From: Chloroflexota bacterium
GTDB lineage: Bacteria; Chloroflexota; Anaerolineae; UBA4142; SHND01
Assembly: GCA_004295045.1 (NCBI GenBank)
Contig: SHND01000059.1
Location: 291,370 to 355,369, forward strand
Direction of reading: 5' to 3'
DNA: 64,000 nt
The notes beneath the pieces are model-generated. The model did no database searches, was not told the DNA's origin, and saw only the letters and a program-made list of their open reading frames with translations. Shown here in pieces: positions 17,698 to 26,186 of this stretch (position 1 is the first letter of the stretch; each line of letters opens with the position of its first letter). A program made the position numbers and the translations under genes.

Positions 17698-18486
17698 TTA
17701 ATCCACGCGCCGCGCAATCGCCAGCAGTGAGATGCCAAAGGGCATATTGCGCGTTGCGGTGCGGCGCATCTCTGCGCTAAAGACGCGGGTCAAGCTCTCA
17801 TTCATGGCATGTGGCAATGGGACCAAATCGGAATACGCGTGTCCATTGCGCGCTTCCGAACGCCGCGCAAAACGCATGAGCGCAATGAATGGAAACAGCG
17901 CGGTGTTTAAATAGGTGACGCGCTCGACGCGCAGCCCCGCGCGCGAAATTTTTTCGCGTAAATCACTCGCCGTGTAGCGATACTTGTGTCCCACCGCGAC
18001 ATCGTGCGCGCTCCAGAGCCATTGGTAGGCGGGCAGCTGCGCAATCACAACGCCGTTCGGTTTTAGCGTGCGTCGAATTTCGGCAAACGCGGCAACGTCA
18101 TCTGTGATGTTACAAATCACATCGAACGAAAACGCGAGTTCAAAAAAATGATCGGGAAAGGGCAAGTCCAGCAGCGAGGCGACGAGGGCGCGTTCGTGAG
18201 GCAGTCCGCGCAATTGACAAAAGCGAATTGCTTCTTCGACAATGTCCACGCCCCAGGCGTTGCCGCGTGCGAGCAAGAGCTCTAAATTTTTTCCGGTGCC
18301 GCAGCCCGCGTCCAAAATCTTTGTCGAACCGTCACGCGCAGCGTAACGCGTTAGTAGCTCATCAATCAGTACGCGCAAGCCGCGATACCACCAATATTCT
18401 TGTTCCAATTCAAACATCACGCGATACTCGTGGGGGAGCATCGCCATGCTTGCCGCTGGTGCGCGCGTATTTTGCAGCTCACTCAT
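17698..18486 (-). CDS. Class I SAM-dependent methyltransferase
   Basis: The 262-residue protein has motif I (ILDAGCGTGKNLELL), the acidic end of strand 2 (WGVDIVEEAI), ASLLDLPFPD and the SFDVICNITDD segment of motif II, then LKPNGVVIAQLPAY. This is a Methyltransf_11/25-type Rossmann fold. A conserved HKYRYT segment and a long hydrophobic stretch (LNTALFPFIALMRFA) near the end recall enzymes in lipid or polysaccharide clusters, such as those acting on prenyl- or sugar-linked substrates. It overlaps the upstream GT39 gene by 4 bases. The substrate is not clear; capping or decorating a glycan would fit the operon. Confidence 0.85.
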   Translation of the reverse strand: MSELQNTRAPAASMAMLPHEYRVMFELEQEYWWYRGLRVLIDELLTRYAARDGSTKILDAGCGTGKNLELLLARGNAWGVDIVEEAIRFCQLRGLPHERALVASLLDLPFPDHFFELAFSFDVICNITDDVAAFAEIRRTLKPNGVVIAQLPAYQWLWSAHDVAVGHKYRYTASDLREKISRAGLRVERVTYLNTALFPFIALMRFARRSEARNGHAYSDLVPLPHAMNESLTRVFSAEMRRTATRNMPFGISLLAIARRVD

Positions 18487-21398
18487 TGCACGCGCAATTC
18501 TCCAAATAAAATGCGGTCGCCGATTGGATTTCCATTCGCGTCCAAGACCGACAGCCGCGTCGAGTCATCCGGATTGTACATGCCGATTTCGATTTGGTAT
18601 GTGCCGCTTGGCGCGTCGGGCGCAACATTGAATTCGTAAGTATCGGTGAAAATTTCGCCGGCAGCCCAGCTCGTCGTCGGACGCGCGCCGTCAAGCGGAA
18701 AATTGTCTTGCTGTCCGCGCACCTGGTTGTCTGAACCGAGCAAGTGCGCGAAGACTTTGTACGACGTATCCATTGGCTTGAGGGCGCGCCAATACAATCT
18801 CAATTTTACAGAATCGTTTGGTTTGAGTGTGGGCGCGCTGGCGATGTCATAACCCAAAAATTCAACGCTGTCACCCAGCCGCGCGTTCAGTGGATTTTCA
18901 ATTGTCGGCAAATCGGTCGAGCGCGCAATCGCCTCCACGATGACGTTGGCAAAGGTCATCGTGTTCGCAGACGAATCGTCACGCGCCAGCTGTAAATCAT
19001 ATGTTCCCGCATTCGCATCGCCCGGCACGCGCGCATTGACGCGCGCCTGAACAATTTCACCCGCCTGCCGATTCGAGAGGTCGAGCGCAAAGGGAGTTGC
19101 CGCGCGCGTGCGATTCCAAAATTGCCACCACGGCGCAGCCAATTCGACCTGCCCGTTGATTTGCGACGCGCCCGGCTGCATGACTTGAAAGTAAAGCGTC
19201 AATGGAATCGCGCTGCCGGGATTGGTGTGTTGTTCCCCAATGTCGTATCCCACAAAGCGGAGCGTATTTCCGAACGGAAGGTCTGTGTGTGCATCAACGA
19301 TCAACGTCTGCGGATCGCGCGGTGGGTTCGGTCGCGTCACCTGGATTTGCGCGAGGCGCACCGATTCGTTCGTTTCCGTCCCATCCGCGAGTTTTGCCGC
19401 CAGCGGCTCGTGTCCTGCCGCGCGATAAAGATTCAATTCCAAAAAATAATCTCCGGGCGGCGCGCCCGCGTCCACTACAAAATCGTGGATATCGAGATAA
19501 ATTTTATCGGTCTCCCATTTCGAAAGTGGAAATAAATTGCCGACGGGCGGCGCGTCCCATTGTCCCCACACATTGCCTTGCGCGTCCACCACGCGCAGTG
19601 AGGCGGATATATCATGCGGCGTCTTGTCGTCCAGCCGCCAATACAATTTCACCGCGTCGCGTGCGCCCGCGTCCAGCTGTTGCGGCGCATCGTAACCGAG
19701 TAGATGCAAATTGTCGTCGAAAACGATTTGAGTGGGATTGGCAATTTTGACATCAGGTTTTTGTTCGACGCCGCGATAGACGAATGATTGCAGGATGATG
19801 CGCGATGCAATCGCGGAAAAATAATAAATGTCGGTCGGCTTGCCATAGTTGTACAGCACGTGGTTGATCGCGCGTTTCGGATCGCCGACGGGCTGATGAA
19901 TCTCGAGAAACCAAACGCGGCGGTGATTGCGATACGCGTTCAAGACGGATTCGCGGTCCAAAAATTCCTGCCAATCTAACGTCCGTCCCAAATGCGGCAG
20001 CGATTCCCACTGTAAACCTTCGGGCGCATAGTATTCGACAATTTTTTCCGCCTGCGGCGCAACGAGCAATAAATAATCATCGGCACGCAGTCGTTCGCGC
20101 AAAAATTGCGACCATGCTTTGTGATTGTCTTTGGCAAACGCGGCATCGAAATAGAGATTGTTTAGCGAAGTGAGCGCGGCGTACAAGAATGGAAGTGCAA
20201 TAAGCAACGCGGAAAGGAGATAGACCAAAGGTGCCGGACGAAGGACGAATTTTTTATTTGCGTTCGTCCTTTGCCGCAGAGCATTCGCCAACCGCCGCGC
20301 CAACGCGTCCACGCCCAACGCGATTCCGAAATAAAACGCGGGACTGGTCGTGATGAGATGCCGCGAGTTCAAATATAAAGGGCGCAGGTAGGAACCAAGC
20401 TGCATCGCCAGCGCGGGGATGAGAATGTATGCCAGTAGAAAAATTGCGAGGCGCGCGTCGCGCGGCTTGGCGCGAATCGTCGAAAAAATTCCCACGAGCC
20501 ACAGCGCCAATAAAAAGAGGTCGAGCCACGCAGCTTGATCCAAATTCATGGTCACGCCGACGACGAACGAATTCCAAACGTCGCGCAGCATGATCCAGAG
20601 CGGCACAAAGCGCGGTCCTACTTGGTCCCACGATGCTAACGCGTCGCCGCGCGGCAAGAGAAAAAGGATCGCGGCAAAAGCGCCCAACAACAGCAGTGCG
20701 ATAAAGGTGGGGAGTGTCTTCAGGCGCGCGCGCCACGACGCCGCGCGTTGATTAAAGAGCCAAAGCGTGAGAGCAAAAAAGGGCAGCAGGACGAACGACA
20801 GGTACAACGTCGCCAAAGATGCGGCGAGCATAACGCCAAATCCAATCGCCCAGCGCGTAAAGAGATCTCGCCACGACGATGGGTTCGTTTTCAGCCAGCG
20901 CAGGAGCGCGTAAAGTGCCAATACGCTCCAAAGCAAAACCAGCGCGTAGGGGCGCGCTTCTTGAGCGTACCAAACATACAACGGCGAAATTGCCGCGAAC
21001 AGAACGGCGAGCAAACCGGTGGCGCGCCCGCGCTTGCCAAAGAGTAAACATGCCAGGGGATACAGCGCTGCCAATGTCAACACATTCGCGCAGAGGGACA
21101 AAAAGCGCAGCGCAAATTCCGTCGCGCCTGCCGCGAGAACAGCAAAATGGAGGAACAAAAAATAGAGCGGCGGATGCAGATCACGCGTAACAATCGTTTG
21201 GATGGTGATGGTGTTGGCGAGAATGGCGGGAATATCGCTGGTTGCGCGGTCCCACGAGAGCGATTCATCCCACCAAATGCTCATCGAACCGAGATGATAG
21301 AGGCGAAAACCCCATGCCAAAAGTAAAACGAGGATGAGCCAAACGCGCGGCGACTCAAGCCATACGCGCCATACGGGACGCTTGTTTGAAACTTGCAT
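18483..21398 (-). CDS. Large GT39-like membrane glycosyltransferase with C-terminal beta-rich extension
   Basis: The first gene of the glycan operon encodes 971 residues. The N-terminal half is a GT-C enzyme with the catalytic loop SMSIWWDESLSWDRA and DLHPPLYFLFLHF and about twelve helices up to residue 420. The second half is soluble and made of repeated beta-rich modules of about 100-150 residues. These carry recurring motifs such as VKLYWR, LRLYWRAL and FLGYDI/FVGYDI and proline-rich turns, and may fold like carbohydrate-binding or Ig-like domains outside the cell. Related motifs occur in the tails of the 702- and 608-residue enzymes. The ATG at 21398 lies only about 11 nt from the predicted transcription start, with no ribosome site seen. 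Confidence 0.87.
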   Translation of the reverse strand: MQVSNKRPVWRVWLESPRVWLILVLLLAWGFRLYHLGSMSIWWDESLSWDRATSDIPAILANTITIQTIVTRDLHPPLYFLFLHFAVLAAGATEFALRFLSLCANVLTLAALYPLACLLFGKRGRATGLLAVLFAAISPLYVWYAQEARPYALVLLWSVLALYALLRWLKTNPSSWRDLFTRWAIGFGVMLAASLATLYLSFVLLPFFALTLWLFNQRAASWRARLKTLPTFIALLLLGAFAAILFLLPRGDALASWDQVGPRFVPLWIMLRDVWNSFVVGVTMNLDQAAWLDLFLLALWLVGIFSTIRAKPRDARLAIFLLAYILIPALAMQLGSYLRPLYLNSRHLITTSPAFYFGIALGVDALARRLANALRQRTNANKKFVLRPAPLVYLLSALLIALPFLYAALTSLNNLYFDAAFAKDNHKAWSQFLRERLRADDYLLLVAPQAEKIVEYYAPEGLQWESLPHLGRTLDWQEFLDRESVLNAYRNHRRVWFLEIHQPVGDPKRAINHVLYNYGKPTDIYYFSAIASRIILQSFVYRGVEQKPDVKIANPTQIVFDDNLHLLGYDAPQQLDAGARDAVKLYWRLDDKTPHDISASLRVVDAQGNVWGQWDAPPVGNLFPLSKWETDKIYLDIHDFVVDAGAPPGDYFLELNLYRAAGHEPLAAKLADGTETNESVRLAQIQVTRPNPPRDPQTLIVDAHTDLPFGNTLRFVGYDIGEQHTNPGSAIPLTLYFQVMQPGASQINGQVELAAPWWQFWNRTRAATPFALDLSNRQAGEIVQARVNARVPGDANAGTYDLQLARDDSSANTMTFANVIVEAIARSTDLPTIENPLNARLGDSVEFLGYDIASAPTLKPNDSVKLRLYWRALKPMDTSYKVFAHLLGSDNQVRGQQDNFPLDGARPTTSWAAGEIFTDTYEFNVAPDAPSGTYQIEIGMYNPDDSTRLSVLDANGNPIGDRILFGELRVQ
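20237..20271. repeat. Short inverted repeat inside the large GT39 gene
   Basis: AAGGACGAA (20241-20249) and TTCGTCCTT (20263-20271) surround a 13-base AT-rich loop, with an extra GGACGA copy just before. It codes QRTNANKKFVLR in a loop between helices and keeps the frame. Confidence 0.5.
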
Positions 21399-21415
21399 GA
21401 ATGTAACGAAGGCTG

Positions 21416-21421
21416 ATTATA
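21416..21421 (-). promoter_or_regulatory. Candidate -10 of the glycan operon promoter
   Basis: The minus strand has a perfect TATAAT here. A weak TTTCAG lies 17 bases further upstream. The predicted start near 21409 would leave only about 11 nt before the ATG at 21398. Confidence 0.5.
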
Positions 21422-21463
21422 TTCGCGTTATAGAGATTCTGAAAAAAATTTTGAAATTCCCTC

Positions 21464-21491
21464 TTGACATGTCAAAAAGTCGTGATACACT
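21464..21491 (+). promoter_or_regulatory. Promoter of the ABC exporter leader, with an overlapping palindrome
   Basis: A perfect -35 (TTGACA, 21464-21469) and TACACT (21486-21491) are spaced by 16 bases. The -35 is the left half of the perfect palindrome TTGACATGTCAA (21464-21475), a good candidate repressor site. The next coding gene begins at 21870, so the transcript carries a leader of about 370 nt. Confidence 0.65.
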
Positions 21492-21605
21492 CTTCTTTGC
21501 TTTTCTGGCAGGCGCTGGCAACCTTTATTGCTGCCTTTACGAGTTTTGACAATGCGAGGAACAGGTTTGGTTCAATAGTTGTCGGAACAAAGTAAAAATG
21601 AGTTA

Positions 21606-21719
21606 ATGAGCATCACCTATTTCATGTTCGTGCGCGTTCGCACCACCGGTTTCGGTGGTGATGTCGCGTCGCTTTTTGACGCCATCGCGCCCTGTACGAG
21701 TGCGCCTGTTGACGGATAA
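21606..21719 (+). CDS. Putative 37-residue leader peptide before the ABC exporter
   Basis: An ATG at 21606 opens 37 codons starting MSITYFMFVRVRTT and ending with TAA at 21717-21719. The frame spans a strong hairpin (CACCACCG/CGGTGGTG) and a GCGTC/GACGC stem, and its stop lies 28 nt before the terminator arm at 21748. No clear ribosome site is visible. The layout promoter, short ORF, terminator, multidrug-type ABC pair resembles ribosome-mediated attenuation such as bmrB-bmrCD of Bacillus. The alternative is a structured non-coding leader RNA in which the ORF is chance. Confidence 0.4.
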   Translation: MSITYFMFVRVRTTGFGGDVASLFDAIAPCTSAPVDG

Positions 21720-21747
21720 TGTAGTTAATATCCCTGTCGTTTTTTCG

Positions 21748-21786
21748 ACGGTCACAGTCGCATCTCTCGCGCTGTGACCGTTTTTT
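21748..21786 (+). terminator. Rho-independent terminator (possible attenuator) before the ABC exporter genes
   Basis: Ten-base arms ACGGTCACAG (21748-21757) and CTGTGACCGT (21772-21781) pair perfectly and run into six T. It lies between the promoter at 21464 and the first exporter gene at 21870. Without read-through the genes would be silent from that promoter. No second promoter is obvious after it. Confidence 0.8.
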
Positions 21787-21869
21787 ATTGCCCGAAGACA
21801 ATCATTCAGTTTTTAGCGACAGGTGACAATGGAACACCGCTCAAGTGTTTCAACGTCACACAAACATAA

Positions 21870-23723
21870 ATGGCAAAAACAAACGCTTCTGATTTTCAAC
21901 ACATCGCTACCGCAAAACCCATCGTCGGTTTGTGGGGACTTTTGCGCGGCTTTCGCGGCAAGTACGCCATCGCCGTTGGCTCGCTCGCCATTTCCGTTGC
22001 CGCGCGCACGGGAACGTTTTTCCTCATCGGCTACTTGGTGGACCAAGTTCTCAACAGTTCCGAAATGATGATGTACCTGCCGCTCGTCGCGCTTGGCTTT
22101 ATCGCGCTCGCGATGACGGAAGGCACGTTTTCGTTCTTGAGCGCGCGCTTTGCGTCGCTCACGGCAGAGGGCATTGCGCGCAAGATTCGCAATTACTTGT
22201 ACGACCACATTCAACGCATGACCTTTGCGTTTCATGACAAAATGCCGACCGGCGATTTGATTCAGCGCGCAACGTCGGATGTGGAAGCGGTGCGGAGATT
22301 TTACGCAGAGCAGGCGTTAGGCGTCGGACGCATCACGCTGCTGTTTGTGGTGAACTTTGTCGCGTTGTTTCTGCTCAATCGCCAGCTCGCGCTTGCATCG
22401 GTCGTCGTCGTGCCGTTCATTATCATCATGTCGGTTTTCTTTTTCCGCCGCGTGTCCAAAGCGTACGAACATTATCAAAATCAAGACGCGGTGGTCTCGA
22501 CAACGCTCCAAGAAAATCTCACGGGCGTGCGCGTGGTCAAGGCGTTCGCGCGCCAAGACCACGAGATCGGCAAATTTGAAAAAGACAATTACGAAAAGTT
22601 TGTGCGCGGCAAAAAACTGCTCATCATGCACTCGCTCTTTTGGCCCTCGGCGGACATTTTGTGCGCGGCGCAAATGATGGCGGGCTATATCATCGGTGCG
22701 TTGATGGTGATGAATGGTGTGCTGACCATCGGCGATTACGTGACGTACATGGGACTCGTTGTTTTGTTGATTTGGCCCATGCGCGAACTGGGTCGGCAAA
22801 TCGTGCAAGCGTCAACGGGGATGGTCTCGTTCGGACGTTTGGCGGAAATTATTCGCACGGCGCGCGAACCGATTGAAGATGGCACGTTCATGCCGCCCGC
22901 GAATTATCGTTTGCGCGGCGACGTTGAATTTGAAAATGTTGGGTTCGAGTACGAGCAAGAGAACCGCGTGCTGAATGACATTTCGTTTCATGCCGAACAG
23001 GGTCAAGTCATCGCGCTGATGGGTTCGACCGGTTCGGGCAAAACATCGCTGGTGAATTTGATTCCGCGTTTTTACGAATACGAAACGGGCAGCGTGCGCC
23101 TCGACGGGGTGGAACTGAAAGAGTATCCGCGCGATTACTTGCGACGGAACATCGGCATTGTGGAACAAGAACCGTTCTTGTTCTCGCGTACGATTCGTGA
23201 AAACATAACGTACGGCGTCGGACGCGAGGTATCGGATGATGAAGTGTTCGCGGCGGCGAAAGCAGCAGCGGTGCATGATGTCATCATGAGTTTTCCCGAA
23301 GGATACAGCACGCTCGTCGGCGAAAAGGGCATCACGCTTTCGGGCGGTCAAAAACAGCGTGTGACGATTGCGCGCACGATTTTGAAAAATCCGCGCATCT
23401 TGATTCTTGACGACTCGACCTCTGCGGTGGATACGGAAACGGAAGAAGCAATCCGCGACGCGCTCGAAGAGTTGATGCGAGACCGCACGACCTTTATCAT
23501 CGCGCATCGGATTCAAAGCGTGATGAACGCGGACCAAATTCTCGTTTTGGAACATGGACGCATCACGCAGCGTGGTACGCATCGCGAACTCGTCAAGCAA
23601 GAGGGTTTGTACAAAGAGATTTATGAACTGCAAGCGAAAATCGAAAGCGAAGTGGAACGCGAAATCCAAGCCACGGCGCAGGAACATCGCGCTATGCGTG
23701 ACTCGGCAGTGGTTTTGAATTAA
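21870..23723 (+). CDS. ABC exporter half-transporter with degenerate ATP site (first subunit)
   Basis: The 617-residue protein has six membrane helices (about 30-320) and an ATPase domain. Walker A is GSTGSGKT (385-392), the signature is the canonical LSGGQ (490-494), and Walker B is LILDD (511-515). The catalytic Glu after Walker B is replaced by Asp515. This is the mark of the degenerate-site subunit in heterodimeric exporters of the BmrC/TM287 kind. Its partner is the next gene. Such pumps move drugs, lipids or peptides out of the cell. The ATG at 21870 is the first fitting start, but no strong ribosome site precedes it, so translation may depend on the leader's structure. Confidence 0.92.
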   Translation: MAKTNASDFQHIATAKPIVGLWGLLRGFRGKYAIAVGSLAISVAARTGTFFLIGYLVDQVLNSSEMMMYLPLVALGFIALAMTEGTFSFLSARFASLTAEGIARKIRNYLYDHIQRMTFAFHDKMPTGDLIQRATSDVEAVRRFYAEQALGVGRITLLFVVNFVALFLLNRQLALASVVVVPFIIIMSVFFFRRVSKAYEHYQNQDAVVSTTLQENLTGVRVVKAFARQDHEIGKFEKDNYEKFVRGKKLLIMHSLFWPSADILCAAQMMAGYIIGALMVMNGVLTIGDYVTYMGLVVLLIWPMRELGRQIVQASTGMVSFGRLAEIIRTAREPIEDGTFMPPANYRLRGDVEFENVGFEYEQENRVLNDISFHAEQGQVIALMGSTGSGKTSLVNLIPRFYEYETGSVRLDGVELKEYPRDYLRRNIGIVEQEPFLFSRTIRENITYGVGREVSDDEVFAAAKAAAVHDVIMSFPEGYSTLVGEKGITLSGGQKQRVTIARTILKNPRILILDDSTSAVDTETEEAIRDALEELMRDRTTFIIAHRIQSVMNADQILVLEHGRITQRGTHRELVKQEGLYKEIYELQAKIESEVEREIQATAQEHRAMRDSAVVLN

Positions 23724-23725
23724 TC

Positions 23726-23772
23726 GTAATGAAATTCAAAATTTTACGCGGTAAAATTTTGAATTTCATTAC
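23726..23772. repeat. Perfect 22-bp inverted repeat between the two ABC exporter genes
   Basis: Arms 23726-23747 and 23751-23772 are perfect complements around GCG. The arm begins GTAATGAAATTCAAAATT. No T-run follows, so it is not a standard terminator. It resembles the smaller palindrome at 5620-5638 and may be a dispersed element or an mRNA-stabilising hairpin. Confidence 0.9.
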
Positions 23773-23783
23773 CCTAAAACCCA

Positions 23784-25607
23784 ATGAATTACGAATTTGA
23801 AGAAGAAGATTTTCAAGCGCAGCTGTCAGGCAAGACGCTCAAGCGCATGTTCACGCTCACGTTGCCGCACAAGTGGTGGCTGATCGGGTTCGTCATTCTC
23901 ATCACCATAGTCGCGGCGCAGGATGGCGTATTCAATTTTCTGAAAAAGCAGATCATTGACGTGGGCATCACGCCGAATGACCCTGCCGCGCTCGCGCGCA
24001 TCATGGTCGTGTACGGCATCATCGCGCTGTCGCAAGCGGCGTGTGTGTTCGGATTCATTTATCTCGCGGGCATTCTCGGCGAACGCGTGCAGTACGATTT
24101 GCGGAAAGCGTTGTTCAATCATCTGCAAAAACTTTCGTTCTCGTACTTTGACCGCACCGCCGTCGGTTGGATCATGTCGCGCGTGACGAGTGACACCGGA
24201 CACATCGCGGACTTGATTACGTGGGGCGCGGTGGATGTGACGTGGGCGGTGATGAGTATTGCGACTGCCGCGTTCTTTATGCTGCTGTTGAATTGGCAAT
24301 TGGCGCTGATTGTTCTCACCATCATTCCGATTTTGGTGATTGTGGCGTCGTGGTTTCAAAAGCACATCATTACGCAATATCGCATCGTGCGAAAAACAAA
24401 CTCGCGCATCACGGGCGCGTACAACGAAAATATTCAAGGCGTACGCGTCATCAAGGCGTTGAACCGCGAAGAAAAAAATCTCGACGAGTTCGGCGAATTG
24501 ACGGGCGATATGTACAGCGCGTCGTACCGCGCGGCGCGCTGGTCGGCGATGTTTTTGCCGGTGGTGCAATTCATCAGCGCGATTGCGTTGAGTCTGGTTG
24601 CGTGGTACGGCGGCGCGCAAATCGCGGAAGGAACGATGACCGTCGGAACGTTAGCGGCGTTCATCGGTTATATCACGTTCATGCTTTGGCCCGTACAAGA
24701 CTTGGCGCGCGTGTACGCTTCGATGCAGCACGCCGTTGCGTCGGCGGAACGAACGTTTTCGCTGCTCGATACGAAAGTGGACATTGTGGACCGCCCGAAC
24801 GCGATCGACCCCGGCACATTGCGCGGTGATATTGAATTTGAAAACGTGGAATTCTATTACGCGGAAAACAAACCGGTGCTGCGCGATTTCAATTTGCGCG
24901 TAAAAGCGGGCGAAACGATTGCGCTCGTCGGACCAACGGGCGGCGGCAAATCAACGCTGGTAAATCTCGTCTGTCGTTTTTACGAGCCGAAAAATGGCAC
25001 TATCAAAATCGGCGGGCGCGATTACATGGATTTGACACTGCACGGCATTCAATCACGCATCGGCGTTGTGCTGCAAACACCGCATCTGTTTAGTGGAACC
25101 ATCCGCGAAAACATTCGCTATGGCAAACTTGAAGCGAACGATGAACAAGTGGAGCAAGCGGCTCAAGTCGCGGGCGCGCACGATTTCATCATCACGCTCG
25201 ACAAAAGTTACGACGCGCAGGTTGGGGAAGGCGGCAACTTGCTTTCAACGGGACAGAAACAACTGATTTCACTCGCGCGCGCGGTGTTGGCGAATCCCGA
25301 CATTCTCATCATGGACGAAGCGACGAGTTCGGTGGATACGCTGACGGAAGCGTTGATTCAACGCGGGATGGAACGTCTCATGCAAGGACGCACGAGTTTC
25401 GTGATCGCGCATCGCCTCTCGACCATCAAACGCGCGAGTCGCATCCTCGTCATCGAAAAAGGCGGCATCTCGGAAATGGGAACGCACGCGGAATTGCTGC
25501 GTCAGCACGGACACTATTACGAATTGTACACGCGCCAATTCCGCAAAGAGTTGGAGAGCGAGTACGGGTTGGGACGGTTAACGGGGTTGGCGGTGGCGGC
25601 GGAGTGA
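23784..25607 (+). CDS. ABC exporter half-transporter with catalytic Glu (second subunit)
   Basis: The 607-residue protein has six membrane helices (about 30-320) and an ATPase domain. Walker A is GPTGGGKS (383-390) and Walker B ends MDE with the catalytic Glu512. Its signature is altered to LSTGQ (487-491). Paired with the first subunit, it gives one competent site (Walker A/B here plus LSGGQ there) and one degenerate site (LDD there plus LSTGQ here). This is exactly the asymmetry known for BmrCD and TM287/288. The gene starts 60 bases after its partner, past the 22-bp inverted repeat. The substrate is unknown. Confidence 0.92.
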   Translation: MNYEFEEEDFQAQLSGKTLKRMFTLTLPHKWWLIGFVILITIVAAQDGVFNFLKKQIIDVGITPNDPAALARIMVVYGIIALSQAACVFGFIYLAGILGERVQYDLRKALFNHLQKLSFSYFDRTAVGWIMSRVTSDTGHIADLITWGAVDVTWAVMSIATAAFFMLLLNWQLALIVLTIIPILVIVASWFQKHIITQYRIVRKTNSRITGAYNENIQGVRVIKALNREEKNLDEFGELTGDMYSASYRAARWSAMFLPVVQFISAIALSLVAWYGGAQIAEGTMTVGTLAAFIGYITFMLWPVQDLARVYASMQHAVASAERTFSLLDTKVDIVDRPNAIDPGTLRGDIEFENVEFYYAENKPVLRDFNLRVKAGETIALVGPTGGGKSTLVNLVCRFYEPKNGTIKIGGRDYMDLTLHGIQSRIGVVLQTPHLFSGTIRENIRYGKLEANDEQVEQAAQVAGAHDFIITLDKSYDAQVGEGGNLLSTGQKQLISLARAVLANPDILIMDEATSSVDTLTEALIQRGMERLMQGRTSFVIAHRLSTIKRASRILVIEKGGISEMGTHAELLRQHGHYYELYTRQFRKELESEYGLGRLTGLAVAAE

Positions 25608-25614
25608 TAAAATG

Positions 25615-25646
25615 AAACGGACGAGTCGAGATGGCTCGTCCGTTTT
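25615..25646. terminator. Bidirectional terminator between convergent genes
   Basis: Eleven-base arms (25615-25625 and 25635-25645) pair perfectly, followed by a short T-run. It serves the exporter operon from the left and the small membrane protein from the right. Confidence 0.7.
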
Positions 25647-25682
25647 ACGTGCGATGAACTTTGAGAGTCAATAAAAAACTCG

Positions 25683-25889
25683 TCACTTGTTTGTTGATGT
25701 AAGTGACCAAACCAAGGCGCCAATCCAGCCGAGAATTGTCCAACCGAGTAGCATATTTAGCGCAAAGATTGCTGTTCGATTAGGATGTGCACGTCGGAAA
25801 GCAATTACGGATGGGATAAAGTACAGAACGAAACCAACAATTATCCAACACAAGGAACCGAATAGTATTCCGACATATTGAATATCCAT
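25683..25889 (-). CDS. Small membrane protein of the superinfection-immunity type
   Basis: The 68-residue protein has two hydrophobic helices joined by FRRAHPNRTAIFALNMLLGW, the hallmark of the superinfection immunity protein family (first known from phage T4 Imm). In phages such proteins block DNA entry of a second phage. Chromosomal copies are very common and mostly uncharacterised. A strong AAGGAG site stands 8 bases before the ATG. The gene is preceded by an extended -10 promoter, a 21-codon ORF and a strong terminator (26001-26195), so its expression may require read-through. It converges on the exporter operon. Confidence 0.85.
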   Translation of the reverse strand: MDIQYVGILFGSLCWIIVGFVLYFIPSVIAFRRAHPNRTAIFALNMLLGWTILGWIGALVWSLTSTNK

Positions 25890-26000
25890 AATGTGATCTC
25901 CTTTTTGGAATGAATAAAAATTGATTGATGCGGTAAGGGTAGAGTGATTCTTACATTATTTTCCTCTTTCTCCGCAATGCTAATTCAAGCGGTTGTCCAA

Positions 26001-26056
26001 AAACAAAAAAACACCCGCCTTCACCGCGCGCACGCGCGAATGATGACAGGTGTTTT
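26001..26056 (-). terminator. Strong terminator upstream of the small membrane protein (possible attenuator)
   Basis: On the minus strand AAAACACCTG (26047-26056) pairs with CGGGTGTTTT (26008-26017), with an inner CGCGCG/CGCGCG stem and a following run of seven T. It lies between a short ORF and the gene starting at 25889. The stem is strong enough to stop most transcripts. Confidence 0.8.
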
Positions 26057-26078
26057 ACTTTTCAAAACGCGAACGAAA

Positions 26079-26144
26079 TTATTGTTTAGAACAACCGTTC
26101 GGGGGGGGGGTAGAAAATTTTTGGTTCTGCGAATTTTGCAACAT
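26079..26144 (-). CDS. Putative 21-residue leader peptide with a PPP motif
   Basis: The ATG at 26144 stands 7 bases after a strong GGAGGTG site (26152-26158). The frame runs 21 codons, starting MLQNSQNQKF, passing STPPPNG, and ending with TAA at 26079-26081. The three prolines are coded by an unbroken run of ten C on this strand (26101-26110). PPP is a known ribosome-stalling motif relieved by EF-P. The stop lies 22 bases before the terminator stem. A change in run length would shift the frame before the terminator. Function is inferred from layout only. Confidence 0.5.
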   Translation of the reverse strand: MLQNSQNQKFSTPPPNGCSKQ

Positions 26145-26186
26145 GGTCATTCACCTCCGCAGAGACGAGACCGAAACGTGAAAAAG

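Noticed and set aside
21498..21786. Known riboswitch or 6S/SRP/tmRNA gene in the exporter leader
   Set aside because: I could not match conserved cores of any of these; only generic hairpins and the terminator are clear.
26101..26110. Ten-G run as a clear phase-variation switch
   Set aside because: A single consensus sequence cannot show length variation, and such runs are prone to assembly error, so only a possibility is reported.
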